Assembly: GCA_942159475.1 (NCBI GenBank)
Contig: OW804094.1
Coordinates: forward strand, 16,551,708-16,615,707
From: Sthenelais limicola
Lineage: Eukaryota; Annelida; Polychaeta; Phyllodocida; Sigalionidae
Direction: 5' to 3'
Length of the DNA: 64,000 nucleotides
Under the pieces are notes generated by a model. The model did not search any database and had not been told where the DNA came from. It worked only from the letters and a program-made list of their open reading frames with translations. The position numbers and the translations under genes were made by a program. Of this stretch, positions 63,838 through 64,000 are shown one piece after another. The first letter of the stretch is position 1; every line of letters begins with the position of its first letter.

Positions 63838-64000
63838 TTTTTCATCCATATATCCGTATATCTGAGTATATTTGGTATTGCCTTGATTGAAGGTATGTGT
63901 TTGGCTATCTTGAATTGTGTTTCGAGACTCATTTGTGGAAATTCGGGTTATTTGGGAACATTTTCGAAAGTGAATTGTGCATTTTCTGGAAATTTCACCC
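63838..64000 (+). mobile_element. Family A right part (A4) fused to family B
   Basis: ATCCGTATATCTGAGTATAT through GGTATTGCCTTGATTGAAGG to GGAAATTTCACCC (type gamma), ending exactly at the window edge, so its flank is not visible. Confidence 0.8.

Overview
This is a gene-poor, repeat-dense piece of animal nuclear DNA, with no prokaryotic gene structure. It is AT-rich, has no long conserved reading frame, carries a 200-base assembly gap, and is packed with short non-autonomous transposons, retroelement tails, microsatellites and minisatellites. A SINE-like repeat starting GAGTGAGTGAGATTGG, tRNA-derived fragments, many TWA-flanked Harbinger-like MITEs, and scattered CpG-rich segments with CCAAT, NRF1, ETS and YY1 type motifs suggest a marine invertebrate, possibly a mollusc or another lophotrochozoan. 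That placement is an inference and is weak.

The dominant feature is one element family, called family A here. Its full copies are about 235 bp, begin GGGT and end ACCC, and have about 28-bp terminal inverted repeats with the conserved core AGAAAATGTACAATT. I count about 57 complete or partial copies on both strands, roughly a fifth of the window. Twenty-three copies have a perfect 4-bp target duplication (ATAT, ACAT, ATGT, ATAA, ACTA, AATT, ATCA, AGAT, TAGT, TGAA, TATA, ATAG, ATTT) and eleven more have one mismatch. At least five internal subfamilies (A1 to A5) can be told apart by diagnostic blocks. No transposase is present, so the family is non-autonomous here. Its superfamily is not settled by the sequence.

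Three copies carry foreign DNA. The clearest is 24100-24550. It holds a 191-bp passenger that is about 98% identical to 11488-11678, lies between a first and a second right terminus, and is flanked as a whole by ACAT. It looks like a MITE that captured host DNA and then moved (Pack-MITE-like).

A second family, B, is about 400 bp with TGTGATGTG ends and probable TA duplication. It has about 16 copies, several fused to half copies of family A. Families C, D, E and F have GG-rich inverted ends and TWA duplications, which fits PIF/Harbinger MITEs. Family H has about 270 to 350-bp copies with AATAGGGGAGTTGCAT-like ends. Family I has CAGTCTAGGCCCAAA-like ends. Family J has TTTATTATACATGC inverted ends, each preceded by a roughly 90-bp near-perfect palindrome. 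Three polypurine tracts (2620-3335, 27680-29090, 41279-42170), all with purines on the + strand, make up about 3 kb.

Layout: 1-1.7 kb minisatellite; 2.6-3.3 kb purine tract, then the gap at 3660-3859; 4-27 kb dense A and B copies, with a promoter-like island and a candidate split exon at 12.87-13.35 kb, a promoter-like segment at 19.2 kb and tandem exon-like repeats at 25.4-25.8 kb; 27.7-29.1 kb purine tract; 30-39 kb more A and B copies plus promoter-like segments at 31.2 and 33.8 kb; 41.3-42.2 kb purine tract; 42.7-49 kb families G, F, C, I and H; 49.8-51.2 kb an A copy split by family J; 52-56 kb A and B copies, a tRNA-like sequence split by family C, and a CpG-rich segment at 54.1 kb; 56.6-58 kb nearly featureless; 58-64 kb A and B copies, a 450-bp element with GCGATG arrays at 60.2 kb, and retroelement tails. 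No gene is confidently identified.
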